DNA of 36,403 bases from the NCBI GenBank assembly GCA_050295975.1, contig JBNKQR010000028.1, forward strand, positions 1 through 36,403. Reading direction: 5' to 3'. The position numbers and the translations under genes are program-made. Below are positions 1-8,005 of this stretch, one piece after another; position 1 is the stretch's first letter; the number at the start of each line of letters is the position of its first letter. This DNA is from JAPHTQ01 sp050295975 (GTDB lineage Bacteria; Pseudomonadota; Gammaproteobacteria; Thiohalomonadales; Thiohalomonadaceae). The notes below the pieces were generated by a model. It had not been told where the DNA came from. It did no database searches and worked only from the letters and a program-made list of their open reading frames with translations.

Positions 1-122
1 GGCTAATCCTCCAACGGACTCCAGTGCTCGGCGGCGTCTACGGGACCCAAAACCGCTTCGTTAAACAACGGGGGGTTATGATGAGAATGACTTTTCACTG
101 ACTCTTCAAACAGGAAGTTGCA

Positions 123-983
123 ATGGATACGCTCTTTCACTACTGCTCTTCACGAACTTTTGCATCAATTATTTCAAACAAATCAATTTGGCTTTCTTCT
201 TTGTCACTAGCAAATGACGCAATGGAGGGGCGGTTAGTGTCACAGATTTTTGAACGACTATTGTCTGAATCAGAGATCGATGCTGAACAAATGGAGCAAA
301 TACGCGAAGCCATAAAATTTACGGAAGAATTATTTGATGGGCTTGGTTTTTGTCTCTCAGAGAAACCAGACCTTCTTAGTCAGTGGCGTGGATATGCTGA
401 TGATGGACAGGGATTTTCAATTGGATTCTCTAAGGAGTATTTGGAAAAGTTGTGTAAAAAACTGACAGCGCAAGATCTATGGGTTTTTATGGCTAAGGTT
501 CTTTATGAGCCTGAAGAGCATCAGAAGTCATTAGAGCCAACATATAAAGAAATACTAACTTTGGTGAAATCTAGTGGCCTAAAAAGACCGATGAAGAATA
601 AACTTGTCCCATGGACTAAAGATGAGATGGAAACGCAGAATACTGCACATCTTGCCTCCATGAGAAAGCTTTTTGTTAACCTCACAAACACTATGAGTAG
701 TAGATATATCCTGAAAAATAAGGCATTCCATGAGGAGGCTGAATGGCGGATAGTTTCTCACCTTGTTAGGGATCATGATGAAGCTAATGTATCATTCCGT
801 GCCGTTGGTAATAGGTTGATCCCGTACCATGAAATTCAGTTGGGAACACTTGAGGGTAGTAGTATTACAGAGGTATATGTCGGGCCAAAAAATATCACAC
901 CAAATTTTGTGATAGAGAAAATGCTTAAGCAAAATGGATTCGTTGATGTGGTTGTGAAAAGATCTGCGGCAAGTTACAGGTAG
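123..983 (+). CDS. DUF2971 family protein
   Basis: 286-residue protein with the N-terminal pattern typical of DUF2971 proteins: a short YHYCSS-type opening, an I..I...IWLSS segment and an LANDAMEG segment near residues 5-36. The biochemical function of the family is unknown to me. The start is the ATG after an AGGAAG ribosome site about 5 bases upstream. A TATGAT at 77-82 could be a -10 box, but no good -35 is visible. The gene is clearly more AT-rich than its neighbours and stands alone, converging on yceF with only 23 bp between stops. This suggests acquisition by transfer. The family assignment is from recalled motif shape, so it is moderately sure; the CDS itself is likely real. Confidence 0.72.
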   Translation: MDTLFHYCSSRTFASIISNKSIWLSSLSLANDAMEGRLVSQIFERLLSESEIDAEQMEQIREAIKFTEELFDGLGFCLSEKPDLLSQWRGYADDGQGFSIGFSKEYLEKLCKKLTAQDLWVFMAKVLYEPEEHQKSLEPTYKEILTLVKSSGLKRPMKNKLVPWTKDEMETQNTAHLASMRKLFVNLTNTMSSRYILKNKAFHEEAEWRIVSHLVRDHDEANVSFRAVGNRLIPYHEIQLGTLEGSSITEVYVGPKNITPNFVIEKMLKQNGFVDVVVKRSAASYR

Positions 984-1006
984 GATGTCTTGTAGAAATG
1001 AAGCAC

Positions 1007-1585
1007 TTAAATTGCCTTAATTCCTTCCTTTGTTAGCATCTTAATCAACCGAATCAACGGCAACCCAATTAGCGAGTTGGGATCGTCGCCTTCCAGTTTT
1101 TCAAACAGTGCAATCCCCAGTGCTTCCGATTTAAAACTGCCTGCGCAGTTATAGGGCTGTTCTGCCTTGAGATAGTTGTCGATCTGTTCGTCGGTGAGTT
1201 GGCGAAAGTGGACGTGGAACGGTTCGACGATGGTCTGTTCGTTTCCGGTTTCGCTATTGAACAAACAGAGGCCGGTGTAGAAGGTGATGCGTTTGCCTGA
1301 GGCGTTACGCAGTTGTTGTATGGCGTTTTCGTGGTTGCCCGGTTTGCCGAGGATCTCTTCGCCGTTTACCGCAACCTGATCGGAGCCGATGATCAAGCTG
1401 TTGGGATGACGTTCGGCGACGGCCTTTGCTTTTTCGCTGGCGAGTCTAGCAACCAGTTGTTCTGGTGTTTCGCCGTCGCGGCGCGATTCGTCGATATCCG
1501 GTGAGTCGGTGACGAATTGCAGGTGGAGTTTTTCCAGCAGGGCTTTGCGGAAGGGGGAGGTGGAGGCGAGGACCAGTGTGGGCAT
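1007..1585 (-). CDS. yceF: Maf-like nucleotide pyrophosphatase YceF (7-methyl-GTP type)
   Basis: 192-residue Maf/HAM1-fold protein that hydrolyses modified nucleoside triphosphates to the monophosphate; the closest remembered relative is E. coli YceF, which prefers 7-methyl-GTP. Visible signatures are LASTSPFRKALLEKL at the N terminus, the IIGSDQV motif with its catalytic Asp, FYTGL, and CAGSFKSE near residue 145. The reading frame extends 8 codons upstream to a GTG, but the ATG chosen here gives the family N terminus (MPTLVLAST). Placement beside yceD-rpmF-plsX, divergently oriented, is the same neighbourhood as in E. coli, although here the pyruvate carboxylase pair separates them. Confidence 0.93.
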   Translation of the reverse strand: MPTLVLASTSPFRKALLEKLHLQFVTDSPDIDESRRDGETPEQLVARLASEKAKAVAERHPNSLIIGSDQVAVNGEEILGKPGNHENAIQQLRNASGKRITFYTGLCLFNSETGNEQTIVEPFHVHFRQLTDEQIDNYLKAEQPYNCAGSFKSEALGIALFEKLEGDDPNSLIGLPLIRLIKMLTKEGIKAI

Positions 1586-1604
1586 GGTGTTATCCGTTTT
1601 GGAT

Positions 1605-1641
1605 TTCACCGCAAAGACGCAGAATACGTCTCTGCGGTGAA
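1605..1641. repeat. Palindromic dispersed repeat, copy A
   Basis: 15-base arms at 1605-1619 and 1627-1641 form a hairpin with one mismatch and a 7-base loop. The arm core TCACCGCAAAGACGCAGA recurs in copy B at 7920-7970. It sits between the stop of oadA/pycB and the start of yceF. No T-tract follows, so it is not a standard terminator, although an RNA-stabilising or attenuating role is possible. Confidence 0.7.
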
Positions 1642-1648
1642 TCAGATT

Positions 1649-3472
1649 TTATTCAATTTCAATCAACGCTTCGTCCGGGTTTACCCGATCGCCTTTTGCA
1701 ACGTGGATCGCTTTAATGGTTCCGGCGATGGGTGCCTGGATCTCGGCTTCCATTTTCATCGCTTCGGTCACCAGCAGCGGAGCACCGGCTTCGACGGTCT
1801 GACCTTCTTCCACCAATACCTCGACCACGCTGGCAGGCATGGAGGTGGTGACGTGGCCCTGTTTGCTGGCACGTGGACGCTGGCTCTCTGAGGGTACAGG
1901 GCGCGAGCCACCGTTTTTGTCGTGTTCGGTGTAGAGCTCCTGCAGCACTTCGATGCCCACCTCTTCCGGTACACCGTCGACGGTGACGTAGAAGGGACGG
2001 CTGTGCTGGTCCTTGTGACCACTACCGGTGACTTTGATGTGGTAGGTGTCGCCGTGCAGGGTAACCTTGAACTCGGTCGGGGTACCTTCGATTTTGGCGT
2101 TTTCGGTCGGGATCGGTTCCAGCGACTCGGGTACCAATGTGCCGTCGGCGCGCTCCTGCAGGTATTCGCGACCCACTTCCGGGAACATGGCGTAAGTCAG
2201 AACATCCTCCTCGGTCTTCGCCAGTGCGCCAACTTCGGTGGTGAGGCGGTGCATTTCGTCTGGGAGCAGGTCGGCGGGACGCTGGTTGATTACGTCTTCG
2301 TTACCAATTGCCTTCTGGCGTACCAGAGCATTGATTTCCCCCGGTGCCTGACCGTAGCGACCCTGCAGGTAGAACTTCACCTCATTGGTAATGCTCTGGT
2401 AACGGGTACCGGTGATAACGTTGAGTACCGCCTGGGTGCCGACGATCTGTGAGGTGGGTGTTACCAGCGGCGGGTAGCCGAGGTCTTCGCGAACCCTTGG
2501 GATCTCTTCCAGTACTTCGTTGATACGCTTGAGTGCGCCCTGTTCACGGAGCTGGTTGGCGAGGTTGGAGATCATGCCGCCCGGTACCTGATTGAGCTGT
2601 ACCCGGGTGTCTACACCGGTGTAGTCGCTCTCGAACTGGTGGTATTTCTTGCGCACGTCGTTGAAGTAGAAGCCGAGCTCTTGCAGCTTGCTCAAATCCA
2701 GGTCGGTGTCGTTATGGGTACCCTTGAAGGCAGCAACGATACTCTCGGTGGCCGGATGGCTGGTGCCGCCAGCAAAGGCTGAGATAGCTGTATCAAGGCC
2801 ACTGCAGCCGTTTTCCACGGCCTTGAGGAAGCACATCTCGGAGAGTCCGGAGGTAGCGTGGCTGTGTAGGTGAAGTGGAATATTGACCGCCTGGCTGAGG
2901 GCACGGAACAGCTCCGCCGACGCATAGGGAGTGAGCAGGCCAGCCATATCCTTGACCACTACGCTGTCGCAGCCCATCTCTTCGAACTGCTTCGCCATGG
3001 TGACAAAGGTGTCGATGCTGTGGACCGGGCTGATGGTGTAGCTGATGGCGCCCTGGGCGTGCTTACCGGCAGCCTTGACCGCCTCGATGGAGGTTTCCAG
3101 GTTACGAATGTCGTTCAGCGCATCGAAGATACGGAAGACGTCGATGCCGTTGTCGCTGGCCTTCTGCACGAAGGCGCGTACCACGTCGTCGGAGTAGTGA
3201 CGGTAGCCGAGCAGGTTCTGACCACGCAGCAGCATCTGCAGGCGGGTGTTGGGCAGGGCTTTACGCAATTGGCGCAGACGTTCCCACGGGTCCTCTTTGA
3301 GGAAGCGGATGCAGGCGTCAAAGGTGGCGCCGCCCCAGACTTCCAGCGACCAGTAGCCGATGGCATCCAGCTTTTCGCAGATGGGGAGCATGTCTTCAGT
3401 GCGCATACGGGTGGCGATCAGGGACTGGTGGCCATCGCGCAGTACAGTTTCTGTGATATTTACCTTCGGCAT
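1649..3472 (-). CDS. pycB: Pyruvate carboxylase subunit B / oxaloacetate decarboxylase alpha-type, biotinylated
   Basis: 607-residue protein with an N-terminal carboxyltransferase TIM barrel (about 1-290), a conserved PYC/OADA domain (about 300-460) and a C-terminal biotinyl domain. ETVLRDGHQSL at residues 7-17 is the metal-binding start of the barrel, and DVFRIFDALND is near 115. The biotin site is EAMKM with Lys573. Its start has an AAGGA site 7 bases upstream. It lies 11 bp after the biotin carboxylase gene, so the two should form a two-subunit pyruvate carboxylase making oxaloacetate. It could instead be the alpha subunit of a sodium-pumping oxaloacetate decarboxylase (oadA), but no beta or gamma subunit gene is in the window and the pairing with a carboxylase argues against it. 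Confidence 0.88.
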   Translation of the reverse strand: MPKVNITETVLRDGHQSLIATRMRTEDMLPICEKLDAIGYWSLEVWGGATFDACIRFLKEDPWERLRQLRKALPNTRLQMLLRGQNLLGYRHYSDDVVRAFVQKASDNGIDVFRIFDALNDIRNLETSIEAVKAAGKHAQGAISYTISPVHSIDTFVTMAKQFEEMGCDSVVVKDMAGLLTPYASAELFRALSQAVNIPLHLHSHATSGLSEMCFLKAVENGCSGLDTAISAFAGGTSHPATESIVAAFKGTHNDTDLDLSKLQELGFYFNDVRKKYHQFESDYTGVDTRVQLNQVPGGMISNLANQLREQGALKRINEVLEEIPRVREDLGYPPLVTPTSQIVGTQAVLNVITGTRYQSITNEVKFYLQGRYGQAPGEINALVRQKAIGNEDVINQRPADLLPDEMHRLTTEVGALAKTEEDVLTYAMFPEVGREYLQERADGTLVPESLEPIPTENAKIEGTPTEFKVTLHGDTYHIKVTGSGHKDQHSRPFYVTVDGVPEEVGIEVLQELYTEHDKNGGSRPVPSESQRPRASKQGHVTTSMPASVVEVLVEEGQTVEAGAPLLVTEAMKMEAEIQAPIAGTIKAIHVAKGDRVNPDEALIEIE

Positions 3473-3483
3473 TGCTTGTTCCT

Positions 3484-4902
3484 TTACATTCCCATTGAGG
3501 CGGCTATTGCTGCACCGATAACGGCGGCCAGCTCGCTGGTAGAGCGACGCAAAGTATACTGCGTCAGTTCGGGGTGTTGATCGACAAAGCTGGTATCGAA
3601 GCGTCCCTGTCGGAATTCCTCGGATTTGAGGATCTCCTTGTAATACGGAATGGTGGTCTTGATCCCGTTGACGCTAATGTCATCCAGGGCGCGGGTGGCG
3701 CGGGCCAGTAACCCTTCCCAGGTGGGCGCCCAGACAATGAGCTTGGCGCACATGGAGTCGTAGTAGGGTGGGATCTCATAACCGGTATAGATCGCCCCGT
3801 CTGTACGTACGCCCGGTCCACCCGGTGCGTAGTAGCGAGTGATACGGCCAAAGCTGGGGAGGAAGCCGTTTTGCGGGTCCTCGGCGTTAATCCGGAACTC
3901 CATGGCGTAACCACGGGGGTGAATGTTGCGACTGGAGATGGAGAGCTGGTCGCCGGCAGCAACACGGATCTGCTCCTGCACGATATCCACACCGGTGGTC
4001 TCTTCGGTGATTGGGTGCTCCACCTGAAGACGGGTGTTCATCTCCATAAAGTAGACGGTGTCGTCGTGATCGAGCAGGAACTCCACGGTACCCGCGTTGA
4101 CATAGCCCACAGCAGCAGCGGCCTTAACCGCCAGATTGCCGATGTGCTCGCGCTGTACCGGAGTGAGCTGCGGTGAGGGGGCAATCTCAATCAGTTTCTG
4201 GTGACGGCGCTGGATGGAGCAGTCGCGCTCGTTGAGGTGGATCACGTTGCCGTGGCTGTCGGCCAGGATCTGCACCTCAATGTGACGCGGGTTGTCGATG
4301 CATTTCTCCATAAATACTTCGGCGCTACCAAAGGCCTTGGTCGCTTCGGAGATAACCCGGTCATAGTTTTTGCGCAGTTCGGACTCATCGGCACAGCGGC
4401 GAATACCACGACCGCCACCACCGGAGGTGGCCTTGAGCATGATCGGATAACCGACCTTGGACGCAACCTTGAGCGCCTCATTGAGGTCTTTCAGGCTGCC
4501 ATCACTGCCGGGGGTTACTGGGACTCCTGCGTCGATCATCGCCGAACGTGCAGCGGTCTTGTCGCCCATACGTCGGATCACGTCGGGTGAGGGACCGATG
4601 TAGCGTATACCGCGACGCAGGCAGATTGCCGCCAGTTCCGGGCTCTCCGAGAGGAAGCCGTAGCCGGGATGGAGGGCGTCACAGCCGGTGGCCACCGCCA
4701 GGTTCACCAGGCGGTGAGCGTTGAGGTAACCGGTAACGGTCTCCGGCCCGAGGCTGTAAGCCTCATCGGCCTTTTTGACGTGCAATCCATGCCGATCCGC
4801 CTCGGAGTAGACCGCGACAGCGCGAATCCCCATCTCGTGGCAGGCACGTACGATGCGCACTGCGATCTCGCCGCGATTGGCGATGAGAATCTTCTTAATC
4901 AT
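3484..4902 (-). CDS. pycA: Biotin carboxylase subunit (pyruvate carboxylase subunit A / AccC-like)
   Basis: 472-residue ATP-grasp biotin carboxylase: it carboxylates enzyme-bound biotin using ATP and bicarbonate. N-terminal KKILIANRGEIAVRI, the glycine-rich ATP lid GGGGRGIR near residue 165, MEMNTRLQVEHPITE near 290 and the catalytic-Arg region are all present. A longer frame reaches 4980, but the family N terminus and an AAGG site 5 bases upstream support the ATG at 4902. It is first of a two-gene minus-strand unit with the biotinylated transcarboxylase and diverges from yceD. The sequence alone would also fit AccC of acetyl-CoA carboxylase; the neighbour decides for pyruvate carboxylase. 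The C-terminal 30 residues are Ala-rich and look lineage-specific. Confidence 0.87.
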   Translation of the reverse strand: MIKKILIANRGEIAVRIVRACHEMGIRAVAVYSEADRHGLHVKKADEAYSLGPETVTGYLNAHRLVNLAVATGCDALHPGYGFLSESPELAAICLRRGIRYIGPSPDVIRRMGDKTAARSAMIDAGVPVTPGSDGSLKDLNEALKVASKVGYPIMLKATSGGGGRGIRRCADESELRKNYDRVISEATKAFGSAEVFMEKCIDNPRHIEVQILADSHGNVIHLNERDCSIQRRHQKLIEIAPSPQLTPVQREHIGNLAVKAAAAVGYVNAGTVEFLLDHDDTVYFMEMNTRLQVEHPITEETTGVDIVQEQIRVAAGDQLSISSRNIHPRGYAMEFRINAEDPQNGFLPSFGRITRYYAPGGPGVRTDGAIYTGYEIPPYYDSMCAKLIVWAPTWEGLLARATRALDDISVNGIKTTIPYYKEILKSEEFRQGRFDTSFVDQHPELTQYTLRRSTSELAAVIGAAIAASMGM

Positions 4903-5078
4903 TGACCTTGGCCTGTCTTGCTTTGAGGTGCGGGAATCCTGTTTTGATACCCGCGGTGAGTCGGTAGGGTGTGTAGTCAAAAGCCAAGCAGACCATTTGT
5001 CAAGATAAACCGATTTCTGACAAGGTTTCTGCGGAAACGAGAAAGATGACGGAACAGCCCGATTTCATTGAGATTTCT

Positions 5079-5107
5079 TTGACAGGGTGGGCACTCGCGG
5101 GTATGAT
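5079..5107 (+). promoter_or_regulatory. sigma70 promoter of the yceD-rpmF-plsX-fab run
   Basis: Perfect -35 TTGACA at 5079-5084, a 17-base spacer, and -10 TATGAT at 5102-5107. The predicted start of transcription (about 5114) is only a few bases before the yceD ATG at 5117, implying a leaderless or nearly leaderless mRNA. Confidence 0.8.
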
Positions 5108-5116
5108 TGCGCGCCT

Positions 5117-5644
5117 ATGTCTGGGGAGCGTTTACCTGTACACATCGACCCAATCCGCATGGCGGATACTCGTCGTCTGTTGCAGGGGGAAGTCGCGTTG
5201 GCCGAAATGCCACGCCTCGTCGAAGCACTCCAGGATGGTGACGGCAACGTCTCGGTCTCCCTTGAGTTTGGTACCGATGAGGAGGGGATTCGATTCATGC
5301 GCGGTCAGGTACAGGCGGAGGTAACACTAATCTGCCAACGTTGCCTCGAACCGATGCGCCATCCAGTAGACAACGAATTTGCCCTGGGTCTGGTACGTAA
5401 CGAGACTCAGGCTGAAGAACTGCCATCGCATTACGAGCCGCTGCTGCTCGATGGCACGCCGCTCTTTCTACGCGATGTGATTGAGGACGAAATACTCCTC
5501 GCTCTTCCCATCGTACCGCGTCATCCGCCACATGAGTGCGGGGCGCAACTGGAAAGTGGTGAGGCGGACACAGAACAGGATGGCGGTAAACGAGACAATC
5601 CGTTTGCCAGTCTGGCTGAATTGAAGACTGATCGAAAACATTGA
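5117..5644 (+). CDS. yceD: YceD/DUF177 family protein (23S rRNA accumulation protein)
   Basis: 175-residue DUF177 protein. In E. coli, YceD sits before rpmF and is linked to 23S rRNA accumulation. The conserved parts are LPVHIDPIRMAD at the start, the CQRC pair near residue 73 with its single partner region, and EDEILLALPIVPRHP near 135. The C-terminal NPFASLAELK is also typical. The frame is open from 5087, but the family N terminus fits the ATG at 5117. There is no Shine-Dalgarno sequence, and a consensus promoter ends 9 bases before this ATG. It is the first gene of the ribosome/fatty-acid run, 15 bp before rpmF. Confidence 0.9.
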   Translation: MSGERLPVHIDPIRMADTRRLLQGEVALAEMPRLVEALQDGDGNVSVSLEFGTDEEGIRFMRGQVQAEVTLICQRCLEPMRHPVDNEFALGLVRNETQAEELPSHYEPLLLDGTPLFLRDVIEDEILLALPIVPRHPPHECGAQLESGEADTEQDGGKRDNPFASLAELKTDRKH

Positions 5645-5659
5645 CCTGAGGTTTACAGC

Positions 5660-5839
5660 ATGGCCGTACAGCAGAACAAAAAATCCCCCTCCAAGCGTGG
5701 AATGCGCCGTTCACACGACGCTCTGAAATCCGCCGCACTTTCTGTCGAGCCGACCACCGGTGAGACTCACCTGCGTCATCATGTCAGCGCCGATGGTTTC
5801 TATCGTGGCCGTAAGGTAGTTAACGTCAAGGGCGAATAA
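5660..5839 (+). CDS. rpmF: 50S ribosomal protein L32
   Basis: 59-codon gene. The N terminus MAVQQNKKSPSKRGMRRSHD and the C-terminal FYRGRKVVNVKGE are the hallmarks of bacterial L32, a small protein of the large ribosomal subunit. A GAGG site lies about 9 bases before the ATG. The histidine pair (LRHHVS) is present in place of the Cys residues of zinc-binding L32 paralogues, so this is the zinc-free form. The position between yceD and plsX is the standard one. Confidence 0.97.
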   Translation: MAVQQNKKSPSKRGMRRSHDALKSAALSVEPTTGETHLRHHVSADGFYRGRKVVNVKGE

Positions 5840-5867
5840 TCCTTGCCGGATAGCGATATCGCACATC

Positions 5868-5900
5868 TACCGGCCCGTAACTCTGTGTTACGGGCCGGTA
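5868..5900 (+). terminator. Strong hairpin between rpmF and plsX
   Basis: Perfect 14-bp stem (5868-5881 with 5887-5900) around a TCTGT loop, followed by TTTCGTTT. It can act as a partial terminator or attenuator separating the highly expressed ribosomal protein gene from the lipid genes. Confidence 0.7.
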
Positions 5901-5919
5901 TTTCGTTTGGGGAGCGTAT

Positions 5920-6945
5920 ATGAGCAATACCGTTATCGCCATTGACGCCATGAGTGGCGATCATGGTCCAGAGGTGACTGTGCCCGCATCATTGCGTGCC
6001 TTGAAGCAGCACTCCGATCTGTCGCTAATTCTGGTTGGCGATGAGGAGATGTTGCAGCAAGAAGTGCTGCGGCAGGGCGGCAAGCTCTCTGATCGACTAA
6101 GCATCCAGCACTCCACTCAGGTAGTTGCGATGGATGAGGCGCCCTCATCGGCACTGCGTGGGAAAAAAGATTCTTCCATGCGCGTTGCCATCAATCTGGT
6201 AAAGGATGGCACGGCCCAGGCATGTGTCAGCGCGGGTAACACCGGCGCATTGATGGCCACCAGCCGCTTCGTACTGAAAACCCTAGACGGTATCGACCGT
6301 CCTGCCATTATCTCCGCACTGCCAACCATCTCTGGTCATACCCACATGCTTGACCTGGGCGCGAACATCGACTCCTCTGCCGAGGTGCTCTATCAATTCG
6401 CCCTGATGGGGTCGGTGCTGACCAGCGAAATCGACAACAATCCCTCACCGACTATTGGTCTACTTAATATCGGTGAAGAGGAGATGAAGGGTAACGAGGT
6501 GATTAAGGTGGCTTCGCAGATGTTGAACGCAAGCAACCTTAACTACATCGGCTTTGTCGAAGGTGACGATATCTGGAAGGGCACCGCCGACGTGGTGGTG
6601 GCTGATGGCTTCCCCGGCAACATCGCGCTCAAATCGAGCGAAGGGATAGCCAAGATGATTAGCCACTTCATGAAGCAGGAATTCAAAAAGAACATCATTA
6701 CTATGCTGGCCGGTCTGATCGCCATGCCGGTGCTACGTTCCTTGCGACGTCGCATCGATCCGCGCGAGTATAACGGCGCCAGTCTGGTCGGTCTGCGTGG
6801 TATTGTGATTAAGAGTCACGGTAGTGCCGACGCACACTCCTTTGCCACGGCAATCGGTGAAGCGGTGCTGGAAGTACGCAAGAATGTACCCGAAAAAATC
6901 CAACAACAACTGGGTGTATTAATGGAAGAGAGGCAGGCGGTTTGA
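5920..6945 (+). CDS. plsX: Phosphate acyltransferase PlsX
   Basis: 341-residue enzyme that makes acyl-phosphate from acyl-ACP, the first committed step of the PlsX/PlsY route to lysophosphatidate. IAIDAMSGDHGP at the N terminus, the CVSAGNTGALMA segment near residue 105, VADGFPGNIALKSSEG near 228 and GLRGIVIKSHGSAD near 297 are characteristic. The length equals that of the family. A GGGGAG site precedes the ATG. Its stop overlaps the TTG start of fabH, so the two are translationally coupled. Confidence 0.97.
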   Translation: MSNTVIAIDAMSGDHGPEVTVPASLRALKQHSDLSLILVGDEEMLQQEVLRQGGKLSDRLSIQHSTQVVAMDEAPSSALRGKKDSSMRVAINLVKDGTAQACVSAGNTGALMATSRFVLKTLDGIDRPAIISALPTISGHTHMLDLGANIDSSAEVLYQFALMGSVLTSEIDNNPSPTIGLLNIGEEEMKGNEVIKVASQMLNASNLNYIGFVEGDDIWKGTADVVVADGFPGNIALKSSEGIAKMISHFMKQEFKKNIITMLAGLIAMPVLRSLRRRIDPREYNGASLVGLRGIVIKSHGSADAHSFATAIGEAVLEVRKNVPEKIQQQLGVLMEERQAV

Positions 6946-7910
6946 TCTATTCACGCATACTAGGTACCGGCGGCTATCTGCCGGAGAACATTGTGACCAA
7001 TGCCGATCTGGAGAAGATGGTCGACACCACCGACGCCTGGATCACAGAGCGTACCGGGATCAAACAACGCCACATCGCCGTCGAGGGTCAGAATACCTGT
7101 GACCTGGCCGAGCAGGCCTCGCTGCGAGCCATTGAGATGGCGGGCATCGACAAGAACGACATCGATCTAATTGTCGTTGCCACCACCACCCCTGATCAGG
7201 TTTTCCCCAGCACCGCCTGTCTACTGCAGGATCGTCTCGGTATTCAAGGCGCGCCGGCTTTCGATATACAAGCGGTCTGCACCGGTTTTGTTTATGCCCT
7301 TAGCGTGGCTGACAAGTTTGTTAAGAGTGGCAGCCATAAAACGGCATTGGTGGTTGGTGCAGAGACCATGTCGCGAATCACCGACTGGACTGATCGCGGT
7401 ACCTGTATCCTCTTCGGCGATGGTGCTGGCGCAGTAATCATTCAGGCCAGTAATGAGCCCGGTATTCTATCCACCCATATCCACGCAGATGGACAGTACA
7501 AGGACCTGCTTAAGGTCGATGCGGGAGTTTCCACAGACTTCAGCAAACTTAAGGACGGTACCGCGTTTATGCAGATGCGCGGCAACGAAGTCTTCAAGAC
7601 TGCTGTGAATACTCTGGGACGTATCGTCGACGAGACTCTGGAAGCAAATAATCTACAAAAGAGTGACATCGACTGGCTGGTGCCGCATCAGGCCAATATC
7701 CGCATCATCAATGCCACGGCAAAAAAGCTGGGCATGTCATTAGATAACGTTGTCGTCACGGTAGACCGTCACGGCAATACCTCCGGCGCCTCGGTACCAC
7801 TGGCCCTCGATGAGGCGGTACGCGATGGGCGCATCAAACGTGGTGATACGTTGCTACTGGAAGCCTTCGGTGGTGGTTTCACCTGGGGTTCAGCGCTAAT
7901 CAAGTTTTGA
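6942..7910 (+). CDS. fabH: 3-oxoacyl-ACP synthase III (KAS III)
   Basis: 322-residue initiating condensing enzyme (acetyl-CoA plus malonyl-ACP). The catalytic triad is visible: Cys113 in AVCTGFVYAL, His249 in VPHQANIRI and Asn279 in HGNTSGAS. The start is a TTG overlapping the plsX stop by 4 bases (TTGA), because no ATG gives the family N terminus IYSRILGTGGYLPE. An AGAGAGG-type purine stretch lies upstream. The rare start plus coupling may set the dose of the chain-initiating enzyme. Confidence 0.96.
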   Translation: MIYSRILGTGGYLPENIVTNADLEKMVDTTDAWITERTGIKQRHIAVEGQNTCDLAEQASLRAIEMAGIDKNDIDLIVVATTTPDQVFPSTACLLQDRLGIQGAPAFDIQAVCTGFVYALSVADKFVKSGSHKTALVVGAETMSRITDWTDRGTCILFGDGAGAVIIQASNEPGILSTHIHADGQYKDLLKVDAGVSTDFSKLKDGTAFMQMRGNEVFKTAVNTLGRIVDETLEANNLQKSDIDWLVPHQANIRIINATAKKLGMSLDNVVVTVDRHGNTSGASVPLALDEAVRDGRIKRGDTLLLEAFGGGFTWGSALIKF

Positions 7911-7919
7911 TAAAAATTA

Positions 7920-7970
7920 ATCGCAAAAGTCGCAGAGAAAAGTAACTAACAAACTCTGCGTCTTTGCGGT
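7920..7970. repeat. Palindromic dispersed repeat, copy B
   Basis: Imperfect inverted repeat: left arm 7920-7937, right arm 7954-7970 (reads ACCGCAAAGACGCAGAG on the minus strand), 16-base AT-rich loop. The arm core matches copy A at 1605-1641. It occupies the fabH-fabD gap. Confidence 0.65.
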
Positions 7971-8005
7971 GAGTGCTTTTATAAATTTTCGAAAGGGGAA
8001 AACAC

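Noticed and set aside
1..122. Partial gene at the left edge
   Set aside because: Short frames with stops only; apart from a lone TATGAT at 77-82 nothing is recognisable.
1649..3472. Sodium-pumping oxaloacetate decarboxylase alpha subunit
   Set aside because: No beta or gamma subunit genes are adjacent, while a biotin carboxylase gene is; pyruvate carboxylase is the simpler reading. The family is shared, so this is not excluded.
2870..3580. 236-codon plus-strand open frame opposite the carboxyltransferase gene
   Set aside because: It is a mirror of the pycB/oadA reading frame without ribosome site or recognisable domain.
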